NCBI GenBank assembly: GCA_963565915.1
Contig: OY751495.1
Span: forward strand, 62,001-126,000
Direction of reading: 5' to 3'
DNA length: 64,000 bases
Source: Entoloma clypeatum
Lineage: Eukaryota; Basidiomycota; Agaricomycetes; Agaricales; Entolomataceae
Position numbers and translations under genes: made by a program
Part shown: positions 33,531 through 45,958 of the stretch, in pieces
How positions within the stretch are numbered: the first letter of the stretch is position 1
How the letters are laid out: each line of letters opens with the position of its first letter
The notes under the pieces: generated by a model
The model's input: only the letters and a program-made list of their open reading frames with translations
Told to the model about the DNA's origin: nothing
The model's database searches: none

Positions 33531-35567
33531 TGTAGAAGAAGGAGAGGAAGCGATTGAACAAATACATCACAACACCAAGTTATTATAATCACATGCACTC
33601 AATCGTTTCCAGGGGCGGCCTCCAACGACGATGTTCGATTGAACAAATTGTACCCCATACGAGTTGCTGCGACAATGTACTTACTTCAACATGTGTAAGT
33701 ACTTAGGACACCTGCCCCCCGCCCCACCACACCGTAACATGTGGCCTTACCTTAATACGTGAATGCTTGTCCTCAGGCCTCAGGACCACAAGCTTCAAAC
33801 TAACCAACTTTCATACACCAGGTTACCATGAATTACTTGCACTCTTTTTTTCCATTGCTTCACTGTGCTTCATCCAATTTGTCATAGATAATTTGAGCTC
33901 CATAACTCTTGTGTATTTTAAGTTATACTTAGGCAATTGAGGTGCTATTACATCCAAGAGTGTATCATTGAACAACTATTAGAAAGAGTTTCTCATAACA
34001 CCATGCCAGTGGATTCACATTTGACAACATTTGCATCCATCTTGCATCCATCGGAACACTAACCGGTCCACCTGACGAGTTGGTGTTCCATTTGGTCTGT
34101 TGAATGTCCATTAAGAGAAATATTACAAATCAAGGTTTTCCCGATGAAACTAGGATGGATGAGACTACCATATTGTACGATGGAAAGTTGGGCGGAATAT
34201 TATAAGTGCCGACTCAGCAAGGACTTCTCTGAGAATGATGTGTGAGTTCGGACGCCTGAGTACCACGATTGGCATGATCGACGTACCTGCTTCCTCTTGT
34301 CTTCCACCAGTATGTGGTCCTATATTATGTCCGCAACAGGTACAAGCCCATGCCACATCTGCCCCCACTTACATACTGTCCGTCTCGGTGAGATCCATCC
34401 ATACTTACTCCGAGTTCCGAGTCGAGGTACAAGAAATCGGCCTTCCAGACCGCTGCCGCTAAGCTTTTTGTCATTCAACCTACCGCGCAAAGTTTTCCAT
34501 TATCCGTCACTGTTATTGCATCTGAATAACAGGGGTGAGAGTGCACACCGTGGCAATGGGGCGCTGACTCACTTGCAGGTACGATATCGAAACTGTCGAC
34601 CTGTCGACAAAATGTTATACCTGTCGGCATAGGTACACGGATGGAAAGAGGCACAGGTTTTCAGAAAGTACAAAAACAAACGAGGGGGGTTGAAAATTTT
34701 TTCATTAAGCCAGAACGAGATAAGGGCATACTGGTAAGTCGAAATAACTAGTTAAATGGCGTCTAAAGAGAAAATAATGAGCGCGCAGTGAATGCCGAGG
34801 AACCAAAGGACTATGGGGGTACGGACGTAGGAGGATTGGGCAGACGTGTTGGGCGTACCGCACCTGAGAGCGCCGGCTTCTGGGTGGCTCATCTAGTGAT
34901 AGAATGGACGGGCGATGCAAAACCAGGCTCACGACGGTCAGAACACCTATATCGACGAATGAGCTCTCATAAAGTAAAATTGGAGAGTAGAAATGATACG
35001 ATAACTTGCTAGATAGGCCTTCTCGTGCCTAGAAAAACCCAACGGCGCATAGCGGCCACACTGGAACTTCACACTTTGAAGGTAGATTCCACACTTCATG
35101 CTCAATACCTATGGCGAGGGGCCAAGTAATGTTCTTCCGCTGAGCCGTCCGTCCTGCGGTCGACGGCGAAGAATAAAGATACATCTCCACTCTTGCAAAC
35201 GGAAGATGATCGGGCTGAGGCGGGGAGTAGTCGCTCGTTGAGGGAGGAAGGGCGAACACAGGTTCACCGTTGTCCGTGCTCGACAGTGATAAGAATGTAA
35301 ATCAAGGTGGGACGTGAGGGGACGGCAAAGAATGAGCAGAAAGGGACGAATGTAGATGGTGCGGAGAAGAGGCGTGGGGCATCACGCATCCACGGACCTG
35401 CATGGTTTGGCCATAAGTCAAAGTCTATGATAAAAGAGCGAGGACGTACCTGCATGCATCGCCTAATATCTGCAACAGATGGGAGCAAGGTAAGAGGCGG
35501 GCGTAGGTGTGACGTGGCACGTGGGGAAAGAAAGAGGCGACGGAAGCAATGCAATGAAGGGGCTGTT
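33531..35567. other. Spacer, possibly distal remains of the permease
   Basis: No gene could be supported. The minus-strand stretch 34705-34960 is open, but I could not match it to later permease exons. Confidence 0.4.
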
Positions 35568-36340
35568 TGGAGGGACCAGGACGCATTTAGGTGAGTCTAA
35601 AGAGAAGCCGTTAGCAGCCGAAATGAATAAGGAAACGGAGACGTACTTGTAAAGAGCGAGACCAAAGGCTGATGGACTCCTCGTAGTCCCTTCAAATATC
35701 CTGTCTGTAGCTTTTTGATGGTCATATGTCCGTTGAGAGCAATTATTTCCGTCCCCACAATGATGAGAAGTACGACGATCTTGAACGCGCCGAGGACATT
35801 TTGGAAACGAAGACCCTACATTCAAAACCTATCAGACGGATCCGTAGCTTTTAGGGAATACTCTCCAGATACCAGATAATTTCCGGCAGCCCAGGCTGTA
35901 TCGAAATAATCAACGTGAGGCAAAATTTGGAAGATGACTGAGATAAAAAGGTACTGAGGAGGACAGCATTGACATTGGGCTTTCGGAAGATGTATTGGAG
36001 ATAGTTCTTGAGTCTCTCCCCCGTTCGTAGACAAGGCCTGAAGATCTTTCAGGGTTTCCGATAACATACTATCGAGGTGAGTTCATTGCTCCAATGGTCC
36101 ACAAGATCCTGAACAAGCGTCAATCCTCTAGTTCGTGCGATACAGTGGTTCCGAGTTCGTACACTCTGACGAAGGATTGTACTCAGGGTGGCAAAGATGC
36201 TACACACAATATAGGACGTCAATGCATCTGAGCCGCAAGTCTGTTCACTTACCCAGCACCTATCATCCGATTGAAGATGATTGAAACGGCAGACACGACA
36301 CCGTGTTCTTTGCAATCAATCGGTTCTCTGTCTAGTCATA
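35568..36340 (-). pseudogene. MUP1-like amino-acid permease relic, N-terminal part
   Basis: Minus-strand pieces of a basidiomycete high-affinity methionine permease-like protein (APC superfamily). Exon 1 near 36318-36252 encodes CKEHGVVSAVSIIFNRMIGAG (membrane segment 1) and ends at a GTAAGT donor. After an AG near 36201 comes IFATLSTILRQS. Then, in shifted frame near 36015-35970, LKNYLQYIFRKPN, the conserved GGEKNYLEY-RKP region. AWAAGN and GEYSLKATDP follow (about 35905-35850), then LQNVLGAFKIVVLLIIVGTE and FEGTTRSPSAFGLALYK (about 35800-35645). Frames change several times where no intron fits, residues between TM1 and TM2 are lost, and nothing convincing follows 35568. A decayed, truncated gene is the best reading. 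Confidence 0.7.
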
Positions 36341-36805
36341 TCACGGAAGCAAAGGCCACACCCATCTCACACGTCTCCCAACCCTTCTAAACTTCTCAAC
36401 CTGAAATCCATGCCTCCTCGCAACCTCATCCAACTTGGCATCCTTGGCAGGATTAACCACCTCGCAGACCAACCCGCGCCCCTGGCCCCTCCACCCCCTA
36501 CAAAGCCTAGCAACAAGGTGATAGAAGCCCCAGCGCAGTGTATACTTGGCCAGCATGTATGTGTAGACCGGGCCGTGCCGGGATAGACGGAAGTCCGGGA
36601 CGCGGCGGACGGGAAAGCCGTCGTGGCGGGCGCGGTGAAGGGCGAAGAAGACGTCAGAGGACTCGCTGAGGCGGGCGAGCGGCGTGGCGGCGTGGCGGCG
36701 CTCGAGGAGCTCTTCGCGGAGGCGGGCGCGGTGCCAGGATTGGGGGGTCTGGTGGGCGAGGTTGAGGAGAGTGAGCCATTTGCTGATGAGGCGTTGTGAG
36801 GACAT
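36341..36805 (-). CDS. Small basic hypothetical protein (154 aa), duplicated at 16.8/23.3 kb
   Basis: Single-exon frame of 154 aa from the ATG at 36805 (MSSQRLISKW). The frame is open further upstream, but similarity to the duplicate ends near this ATG. It is very Arg-rich (RARLREELLERRHA, RHDGFPVRRVPDFRLSRHGP) with Trp near both ends and no signal peptide or membrane segment. I do not know a function. Basicity and an LSRHGPVYTYMLAKYTLRW segment would fit a small organellar or nucleic-acid-binding protein, which is inference only. It lies back to back with the kinase relic, and the same gene-spacer-kinase order is preserved in the duplicate. High GC and an unbroken frame beside a decayed duplicate suggest it is the functional copy. 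Confidence 0.65.
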   Translation of the reverse strand: MSSQRLISKWLTLLNLAHQTPQSWHRARLREELLERRHAATPLARLSESSDVFFALHRARHDGFPVRRVPDFRLSRHGPVYTYMLAKYTLRWGFYHLVARLCRGWRGQGRGLVCEVVNPAKDAKLDEVARRHGFQVEKFRRVGRRVRWVWPLLP

Positions 36806-36888
36806 GATGTTGAGGAGACAGAAAATCAACATCACATGACCCGTACTAGATGATGCATCACCTGACCCATGGCACTCTTGACTCTGTA

Positions 36889-38468
36889 TAGGGTTGCGGA
36901 AATAACTCACCCAAGGTTTTTTTACCAGTAAGTTACCCAGGGGGGTCGAGGGTTCAGTTATTTACCCAGTAATTTACTGGTAAATTACCCAATCACGTGA
37001 TATATATAACGTGCCGGAAAGATTTTTGCTCAACATGCCAACGAGAATTTTGACTGACGCCGTACGCTACGCTATGCATTAAAACAACAAGCTAAAGTTG
37101 TTATCTGGTACCTGAGAGGCTGCTTCCCCCAAAGCTTGGACTTGGAGGCCTCTCCGATCTTCGGAAGTTGGCTTTTCCGACAATACATCAGCAAGCCAGG
37201 TGGAGTCCAAGTTGAGGAAGGAAGTGGTTCGTGCAGTGAGGTCAAATTCTGTGTCCACCGGTGTTTCACCTTCTTCCAGAGATTCACCAGGCCAAAGTGT
37301 GTCATCAGCCTCAGGTTCTGCGATTTCTGGTTCACGGAGTGAGGAAGACTTGTTTCGAGCCTTCGCGTCGAAGTATTTCATACGAGGATGTGATTTCTGA
37401 CGAAGCTATAGTTGCAGCATGAGCAGGGAAACACGGAATTTGACAATATGCATACCGGATGTTGTTTCTCACTGGCGTAATACTGTCAAATCTGCGTCAT
37501 TCGAGCCATCGACGCGACGGACAAATTTGCGCGAAGTGGACGAGTCAACCATGTAAAAGTCAAGACTGTTCGCTCTTCTGCCATTGAATTGACCCGTACA
37601 GCAAAGACCTTCCTAGCCAAGAACTAGTCGCACAATTAGCACCTTTTCACATCAATCTGTTAGAATGTAAATGAACTTATCGGTAGGATTTCTGCCCCTT
37701 CTGCACCTTCGAGTTTCCACCAATCGGTAATGGTCTCACCCTTTCGAATTGCATCATTGTAAGGATATTGCTGCCGCGCATATCGACGTATCTCGCAGGC
37801 AAATTTCTCATTAAAGTCCGGTGCACGACCTCGCCAACGCGTGAAAGCTTCCTGCCCCCCCGTTCCGATTTCTTGAATGGCAGTCTTATAAAGAAAGTTG
37901 GCGACAGCTTGGAAGATTGGCGGATGACGAATGCCGCTGTAATCTACCGTCTTTGCCTCAGGAACTGCGTCAAGGTTATTTGTTCCGAAATGGGATAGTC
38001 AATTGACTGATATTTTTTGGCGCCAGATTCTAATAACTTCTTGCGGCATTCGACAATGTCATCAGAGCTGGGCCGGGGAAGCCTAAGTAGAGCCGTGGCA
38101 TTCCGTTCATCAGTGATCGCACTCGGGGCCTCTGAGAATAAGGCTGGCGTGGCTGAGAGATATCTGCCGAGATTGTTCGGTGGGGTGGGAAATTGGATGA
38201 AGTCGATGATGCTGAGTTTCGGGCATGGTAAGAGGATATTGCAAATAGGGGCCGGAATCTCTGCCATAGCTGGGCACACTGTGGTATCCTTGCCACGAAA
38301 TATATTTATTTTTGTTTTTTTTTCCTCCACAGGCTGCACGTGACCCGAGTTAATTACCTGCCGAAAAGTTGGTCTCTGGTGACCCCAGTAAATAACTGGT
38401 AAATAACCAGTAAATAACCAGCAAATAACTATATCGGTAAATAACTCTGAGTTATTTCCACAACCCTA
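36889..38468. mobile_element. hAT-like element with perfect 8 bp target duplication
   Basis: 1580 bp. Ends TAGGGTTGCGGAAATAACTC and, inverted, TAGGGTTGTGGAAATAACTC (19/20), flanked by ACTCTGTA on both sides (36881-36888 and 38469-38476). An 8 bp duplication and TAGGG-type ends mark the hAT superfamily. Subterminal GGTAAATAAC-like repeats lie at both ends. It contains a broken transposase C terminus, so it is non-autonomous now. The duplicate at 23.4-23.6 kb lacks it. Confidence 0.93.
37079..38060 (-). pseudogene. hAT transposase C-terminal relic
   Basis: Minus-strand fragments in order: IECRKKLLESGAK (near 38060-38000), IRHPPIFQAVANFLYKT to RRYARQQYPYNDAIR (about 37935-37740), TITDWWKLEGAEGAEILPI (about 37730-37680), then KVFAVRVNSMAEERTV and LTFTWLTRPLRANLSV (about 37600-37500), and KYFDAKARNKSSSLREPE to the stop at 37079. 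WWKL...ILP followed by NSMAEER is the dimerisation region of basidiomycete hAT transposases. There is a frame change near 37945, a gap near 37620-37680, a TGA at 37486-37488 in MTQI-stop-QYY and a probable intron near 37385-37460. The N-terminal DNA-binding and catalytic parts are missing. Confidence 0.75.
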
Positions 38469-38517
38469 ACTCTGTACCTGCACAACCCGTTTTCACCTAG
38501 ACTTCATCCATGCATCC

Positions 38518-39793
38518 ATGATATCGTCGGCTGGGTTGAAATACAAGCGGACGCGCACCGTTCATCAAGTATCCGGAGAAGGTGCCTATGTAAGTTTCAA
38601 GTTCAAGTGTCATCGCCCATGCTTACCTTGAACATCACAGAGCATGGTGTACGTGGCGATAGAAGAAGGGTCCGGCAGACGGGTGGCGCTCAAGAGATCG
38701 CGTGTCCCGAAAAAAGTCAAGCGACCAGGTCTCCAGCACGAGGCCCGTGTGCTGCAACTCCTGAGAGGCCCGGCCGCTATTCCGATTGTGTATGGGTACG
38801 GTCATCTGGAACATTTTGAACGCCTCGCGATGGAGGTTCTTGGGCCAAGCCTTGCAGAGCAACAGAAGAAGGGCGGCGCTGGTGTGATGGCGAAGACTGT
38901 CATTCGTATCTTAGACCAAGCGGTGCGTAGAATCTGAACGCAGGCTTTGTCATTTTGGCAGAGCTCCGGTATAGCTGGCGGCATTGCAGCATATCCATTC
39001 GCTCGGCATCTTGCACCGCGATATCAAGCCCGAAAACATTCTTTGCGCACTCAACGACGAACCAACAATCAAGATCATCGACTTCAACCGATTTCCCATG
39101 GTCCACCGAGCAAATACCATCCGCTAAAGGAGCATTGTCAAATCGTTGGTTCTCTATACTGGGCAAGTCTAAATTCTCACAACGGAGAAGGCCAGTGCAC
39201 ATTTACGCCTTCCCTCATTTATTTGACGTGTCATCACAGAGCTTGCTCCGCGCGACGACATTGAGTCATTATCCTATATCGCCCTTTTCCTTCTCCGCGG
39301 AAACCTGCCCTGGAAACCTCGCCCACGGTTGGAGGACCAGGTTCGCTCGCAGGAGGTGGTCCGACTCATGAAATCAGCTTGCTCAGGCCCAGCTCTGTCA
39401 ACTGGCCTTCCCAACGAATTCGGAGAGCTTCTCAATTACAGCCGCTCCCTGAAATTCGATCGGTTCCCCGAGGACGGGGAAATCAGGAGCTCGTTTGCGA
39501 ATCTAGCTCAAAGGATGGGCTACCCCATCGACAGCGCACCATTCGATTGGACGCCTTGTTACCCCAAGACCACCAACCCTATCCTAGCTGAGCCCGAAGT
39601 GTTAATTCTTCCTGACAACGTAGACGACGATGACGATGACGATGATGAGAGCTTTGGGGACAACAGCTACTTGCAAAACCTTGAATTTGAGCGCCAGGGA
39701 AACCGAGACAAGGACGTGACCTTACCCGCAGAGCGGGAGACGGAACTCGATAGCGTCATTCCATTGATTGAAGAAGCCGAGTTCATCTACTAG
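38518..39793 (+). pseudogene. CK1-like protein kinase relic
   Basis: Four exon-like blocks: 38518-38589 (MISSAGLKYK to the glycine loop SGEGAY), 38641-38922 (VALKRS with the ATP-binding Lys, and MEVLGPSL), 38975 to about 39187 ([10 protein letters not shown] catalytic loop, IKIIDF) and 39240-39793 (RDDIESLSY, FLLRGNLPWKP and an acidic tail with seven to eight Asp). The first two introns are clean GT-AG of 51-52 bp. At 39080-39090 IIDF is followed by a frame change, and the DFG glycine and neighbours are missing. The frame resumes as SHGPPSKY and IVGSLYWASLNSHNG. The third donor has no GT (GGAGAAGG near 39184). Loss of DFG, a frameshift and a lost donor suggest a pseudogene; a diverged pseudokinase using other splice sites is less likely. 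CK1-like features are GSLYWASLNSHNG and the C-terminal lobe pattern. Confidence 0.75.
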
Positions 39794-40184
39794 AACAATT
39801 ACGAGTAAATTATCACGACGCCGTGTAAATTAGATGCCCTGATCCAGTTTGTATTTCTGCAACCCCATCGCGCGCATTTATTTCGATCGCGTCTGTGCTA
39901 CGTGGGTGTCGCAATTTCATCATTGTGTTTGGTCTCTGCTGAGATCGCGCATCGCACGTATCTGGTTCTCATCGCACACGAAGCGTCCCACCGCACAGTG
40001 AAAGGCTGATGTGACATTCATGGTGTACTTCTCGTCTCAGTAAACCACGACATTGAATAGGAAACGCAAATCTAAAAGGTAGTAAGTATACATGAGGACC
40101 TCCTCGTGAAATTATTACATTCTAATCAGTTATGAGGGCTACATTGTTCAGGAGAGAGGACAGACTCCATCAATAACGCTATCT
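39794..40184. other. Intergenic between convergent genes
   Basis: Shared 3' flank of the kinase relic (+) and transporter (-). No feature recognised. Confidence 0.5.
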
Positions 40185-42325
40185 TCATACAAGACCCCCC
40201 TTCTCCCTCTCCCTGATCTCTGCCTTCACCCTCCTCAACCTCTGACTCTCCTCAATCCCAAACCCATTCCTAAACACCATCCGCACCTCCTCCAAACTCA
40301 ACCCCGCCGTCTCTGGGAAACACGCCAGCACAAATAACCAGCCCAGGAAACACAATCCCGCATAGAACCCGAACGCACCGGAGGGCGTTATGCGCGCGAT
40401 GAGCGACAGATACGTGGAGCCGATAATCAGGTTACCACCCCAGTTCGTCGCGGTAGCGAGGGAAGTGCCGATGCCACGGACTATGTGGAGGTTAGATGTT
40501 ACGGCCGATATTTCCGAAGGAAGCGGCAACTGACCTTCCAACCCAAACAGCTCTCCCTGTTGCCACGGCACATTTCCCAGCCCAGTCGCATACGATGCCA
40601 CATAGAAGATCTGCGATAATAAGACAACAGCCGCCCATGATTTCGGGTACTTCGTTCCATCGACAAGTATTCCGTCCGTCTTCTTAGTCAGATCTGCATG
40701 GTTGCATGAACTCAATTAACCTGGAGTGTGAAGAAAGGACGGGGTCATACAATGGAATGCAATGCTCGCCACCGTGAGACCGATCACCATCCCGGGTGCA
40801 CTCCAAACCATGATGTTCCTCCTTCCGATCTTGTCTATCCACTTGAGCGCCACGAGCGTGAAAATGAAGTTCGTTCCAGAGACGATCAGACCGACGGCTG
40901 TAGGTCGATCAAACCCGATTTCTTTGAACAAAGTTGCGGAGTAGTACATGAGCGTATTAAAACCGCAGAGTTGTTGGAAGGCTTGCATCCCGCATCCAAT
41001 AACTTGATGCAATACCTCGATCAATACCAGGCAGGTTGTTAGTTGGGAAAGGAAGGACGTACTGAGAGCGCGGCGATTGATAGGGTCGAATAGCATAGAT
41101 TTAAGGCGTTGCATGAAGGTTGTATTGTTGGTGATCTTGACGCTCTTCTGGACGGCCGTATTAAGGATCTTAACCTGAAAAAGGACAAGCACCCTTTGGT
41201 TAGACTGGACAACAGGATATGTCCTCGTCGGAACGACCTTCAAATCTATCTCCTCCGGCCTTGCGAACGCGTAAATCATCGTCATGATACGATGTGCCCC
41301 ATCGAGGTCACCCTTTCGGATCAGGATCCGTGCTGACATGAAGAAGGTTTGGGTCAGGTTGGATGATATTGGCCAGATGACTCACGACTTTCAGGTAAAA
41401 AGAACAGAATCAGAAACTGGATTCCGGCCGGGACCGTACCCAACCCAACCATCCACCTCCACCCGCCCCCCACTTGTTCGAAGGCGGCGCCGATGCCATA
41501 TGCTATCACTTGACCCAAGGTGATCATTACGACACTGCAATGATGTCAGGGACAAGTAGAACAGCGGAAAACGATGATATTTACTTCAGGACGACCATAC
41601 GTCCTCGCAGCCTTGTGGGAGAAAGCTCTTGGATGTAAAGAGGGGCTATGCATGCTGCGAGACCGACGCCAATACCTATCAAGAACCGTCCGCCGATCTG
41701 AAGGGTGTATGAGCTGTGGTGCTACGAATAGATATTGCAGAACTGACCATGCTCCAGACGTCATGGCACACTGCTTGTGTAATCGCACCGCCGATGAATA
41801 TGATATCTGCGATCCCAAGAACCGGTCGGCGTCCGGTCCAATCAGACATTACACCTGCTACCAGTCCTCCAATCAGCGCTCCAACAGTCGTTGCTGAGGT
41901 GATGAATTCCTGAATGGGGAGGAGAAAGTTAGGCAAGGCCCGCTTCGCTTAGATGGCAAATAGAAATCCGCACGAACCTTCTGCCCATTGGACAGCTCTG
42001 ACGGGCCAAGGTCAGAGCCAATCGTGACGAGAGCGCCAGAGATGACGCCAGTATCATAACCTGAGTTCACGAACTTCAACCAAACCCCAACACAACAAGA
42101 ATGTGACATACCAAAGAGCAAACCAGATATTGCGGAACACAGCACCAGAACCCAAACGAACCACGTCGTCCTCTCCTCCCCTTCCGCAACGACAGCAAGC
42201 TCATCGATCTCTCCAGAATCGACGTCGCCAGCTAGGTCGTCCAATCCATTGCTTGTTTTCTCGAGGGAACTGGAACGCGAGGCCGTCGTTCCTTGCTTTT
42301 CGTCAAGAGAGGTCGTGCGGGTCAT
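40185..42325 (-). CDS. Major facilitator sugar transporter, myo-inositol (ITR)-like
   Basis: Ten exons, all GT-AG introns of 50-68 bp: 42325-42112, 42060-41978, 41909-41748, 41697-41585, 41534-41386, 41332-41238, 41174-41063, 41002-40751, 40693-40535, 40480-40185. Their sum is 1635 nt (544 aa) in one frame. It should be a plasma-membrane 12-helix transporter, probably proton-coupled. Seen: cytosolic N terminus of about 55 residues; [14 protein letters not shown] (TM1); DWTGRRP loop motif; [24 protein letters not shown] then [31 protein letters not shown] (TM7); [19 protein letters not shown] and [10 protein letters not shown] (TM10-11); [26 protein letters not shown] and the [15 protein letters not shown] block resemble fungal inositol transporters more than hexose transporters. 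The start ATG follows from TM1 spacing. The intron 7 acceptor (CAAG) is weak. No break seen. Confidence 0.88.
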
Positions 42326-45300
42326 GACTCGAGAGGAGATATGTGGAGGGTCCCAAGAAGGTGGACGAAAAAAAGTCAAAACCCCGTGCCCGTATATGTA
42401 TGCCTCCAATGTCGTCGGAAGTTCAGGCGACCCTACTCGGAACACCCGCTGAATCGAAGCCTTTTCACGTCATGTGGGTGGCGCGTGAAGCATAGAATCC
42501 GATCTCTGGGAAGATGGGTTTTTCCATTGACGTTTCTACACATGTTTTTACCATGACTTACAGATTTTCCATGACATGATATTGCCATACATCTATACGC
42601 ATTTGGAGGGACAGCGATGGGGGAGATCAAGCGGCAGTTGGTAAACAAGTTAATTCAGTCGTGACATGCGTGACAGTTGAATACAAGTTCATCATCCTCT
42701 TTCTGTCTGTTCTTCGGGTTGTGCCCACCCGGCCCAGTGTCACTGACACCTGTATGATTTCTCGAAGAAAAGTCCTTTGAAGGAAAGCAATCCTTTTCAC
42801 CCTTTCCTACTATCCTCTCTTTCGGCAGGTTGTCCATATATCTGAATATCTTCTATCGACCCATGGTTTGGTGACCTTCGCAACTCCGATGACTTACTGG
42901 GGTCTGCTTATAGGAGGCATGCAATACCGGTCCTAACGATACGAGTTTGACGCCCGTCAGACTTTTTTTTAGATGTCTTCTAACTTAACGGTGTGTATCT
43001 CAGCAGATCTATTTCCATCAATTCCCCAAATGACGGTGGAGTAGTTATTGATGGTCGATAATCGGAGGGACTATCATGATCAGCATTTCACTTTCTTGAA
43101 GGGGCCGTCCTGTAGGCTTTCCTGCCTAGAGATCGGTTTTTCAAAGGAGTTTGTGCATGATCCGGATTGATCCAGAAAAGTACGTCGTGCAAAAATCTGT
43201 CGTTACTTTGTTTGGTTGAGGAAAAGGCAAACAAGGTTTGAAGCCGATGATCGCTTTTGCACGCTAGAGGCCTCTAGAGTCCAAAGGTGGACCCCACCGG
43301 TCTTTACGGTCCGAAAACAAATTCTGGCATCTAGTTCCAGAAACCATAAGTACTGCACCAGACCCCAGACCACATGGAAGGTGGAAGTTCCGGCGATCAG
43401 TCCCGGAGCTGCTATACGCCGATACGCAAGGCTGACATGAAGATGAACAGTAAGTAATCTACTAACTGCAAACAAGTATGTGCGTTGAAACTTAAGCCCT
43501 GAAAGCATGAAGCGTTTTACTAAAGCACTCGTGAAATTCCCCCGCCAACTCTGCCCCGCCCTTGTGACTTATCTCTTGCGCAACTCATAATCTTCAAGCA
43601 CCACCGTGGTGCCCTTTTGATCTATCGTCTTCTTGAACGCTTGGCTTGCACTGCATCACTCTGGATATTTCGCGAGACGGGACAACTCAACCTCCTGATT
43701 ATCTGCCCATTTTCCTGTCGGAACTCTTCGGTCCTCCTTCTCATTGAACAGATCCTACGTCGTGTACGTGGTGTGGCAAGTCTTCTGCGTGATCCGAATG
43801 AGCAATGTGACCAGGTTCTTCTGGCCTGAATACGCCCTCAGAATATGAAGGAAGGATCCGCAATCTGGCGACATACTCGATGTATAACACGACAATTGAA
43901 GCCACCGCTATTGCTGATCATACGCATGGTCGATTGTTGGCCACTGTTCAAGCGCAAATTCATTCAATCTCCGTGCCGACTATCAGACGGTGTAGAACCC
44001 GAGCGGTGCGGAAGAAACTCTTGAGGGATCAGGTTGAATGCGGCGTATCTTACCCACGTCGCCATGTATGCTCATTTCAGGCTCTCGATTGCACATCAAT
44101 GCTAACGGGGAGGCTGTTGGGCTCTCCTCACTCCTTTGCTCGTACTTGAGCGAAATGCTACTAGGTCCGCCGTCGAATGCACGCCTATGTACGTGACCTT
44201 CATCAACGTCCGGTTCGGACGGATAATTCTCCTGGCATCCCGTAACTGCGAACACTGGGAATTGGGTGCACTTGGGCTTTTCGGCTCGCGCCGCTGTGCT
44301 GACCGACGACTTACCAGGGAATTCCAACAACGTTCCCAGCACAAGCTACTCAACTTTGGAGAGAACAACAACAACAATCTAACTCCTTGTGAGACCGTTA
44401 TGGATACCTTCGTGGTCGAAGAATACTGAGTTCTGGTTTCTCAGGTGGTGATGGCAATTACCCCAGCTCCTGTCCTTTTACTTGTGTCGATACTAGTCGG
44501 CGTTTCATCACAAAGATGGCCGCAGGTGATGCATACACTCTCGCTTTGCGTGTTCAGACTATTTGAACAACAACCCTTCGGGGGTTCATCAACACGTCCT
44601 TTGACTCTACGATCTACCAATGAACGGATTATGTGAGTTGTTGGATACGAAGTATGTAACTTGTACTCAGTGTCGGCCATGCCCGAGATTTTACGCTTCT
44701 TTACTGGGGTACGGGTAATTATCCCGAACAGAGTAAAGTCACTACTTATAGCAGATTCCATCGTGGCTCAAATACGGAATGCTGTAGCCCTTGTTGACCG
44801 AGGTCCAATTGAACTTTCACCAGTTGTCTTCCCGGATATTGTTTAATGTGAGATCGTCTGTGTTACTCCTAGTCCTACTCGTACTCAGATTAGTAAAGCG
44901 AGATTGTCACTGGCAGGCCCTGAATGTTTGATATGGTTTGCGCGATCCGTCATCAATACGCATTGAATGGAGCGTTTCTTACCCCCGCGTGGCTGAAGTG
45001 AAAGTCACGGTATTCGATGCGTTGCAATCCGACAGCGCGACTACAGAAAGTTTGATGAAATTGTAACATCCGTGAAGCAGTGGTGAGTGAGCTCCGGCTT
45101 GTGGCGAAGTGCCGTGAAAATTTCGCCAGGGACAGTGCTAGCTAGCCTGTTTTCAGATGCGAAGCAGCTACTAATAGGCTCTTTACCTCGTGCATCTCGC
45201 CCATTGCGCTGAAGAATTACTCATTCTCACGTCCACATCACTGGCAGGTCTCATCCCAGGCGGCGGTTCGCCCACAGACTCTTCCAAATCTGTCATCAGT

Positions 45301-45958
45301 TGGCTTCTGTACGTACGAACCTGAAAAACTACATGGCAGGTTCTCGAGTCTTCCATCAGTTCATGTAACACTCTCAGGCCTGACAATGGTGGGTATTTCC
45401 CGAGGAAAATCCGACCAAACGCTAAGTGAGTATTGCGTTTCAAAGGGGAAACCGTGAAAGAAGATCCTCATTCTTTGCGAGTCTTTCTTCGAGGAACACC
45501 GATCCCTGTCAGGAGTGTAGGTGTTCGAGCCCCGCTGATGGGACGGTATTACGGGATGGTTCGCAGGCTGATGGAATCATGGATTACTTTTCCCGTCCAC
45601 CCGCAAAAAAGCCCTGCTCGAAACAGGTTTAGGTTTTGACTTTCATTACAAGACCGTCGTCACCGTGCATTCCACGTGAAGCCTGTCTGATATCCTTTCC
45701 CCGTGTCCAAATGCATAAAGATCCTTACGCGTTTGCGAAGCGATTGATGAGACTACGTTTATGGCATCGGAGAACGGTTCAGCGATGTGACGAGTATGGT
45801 GCTATTAAAACCCACGTGTTTGCTGAACCTTCGAAAGTTGGGACAGGACAGCAGGCTTCGTAGAAAGGATTTAAGGGAATGGTTTGAAGGGACCGGGGTC
45901 AGGAATAAATTACCCACCTACGGCCATCGTACTCAACCACCCAAGACACCACCCGATT
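42326..45958. other. 3.6 kb gap without a recognisable gene
   Basis: Many short frames under about 120 codons on both strands, none with a known domain or a convincing exon chain. The first about 200 bp is the transporter promoter. The remainder is not obviously repetitive or AT-rich, so it may hold a gene too decayed or diverged to read by eye. Confidence 0.45.

Noticed and set aside
37079..38339. Host gene captured by the hAT element
   Set aside because: The minus-strand fragments carry the WWKL...NSMAEER pattern of hAT transposase C termini, so they are the element's own.
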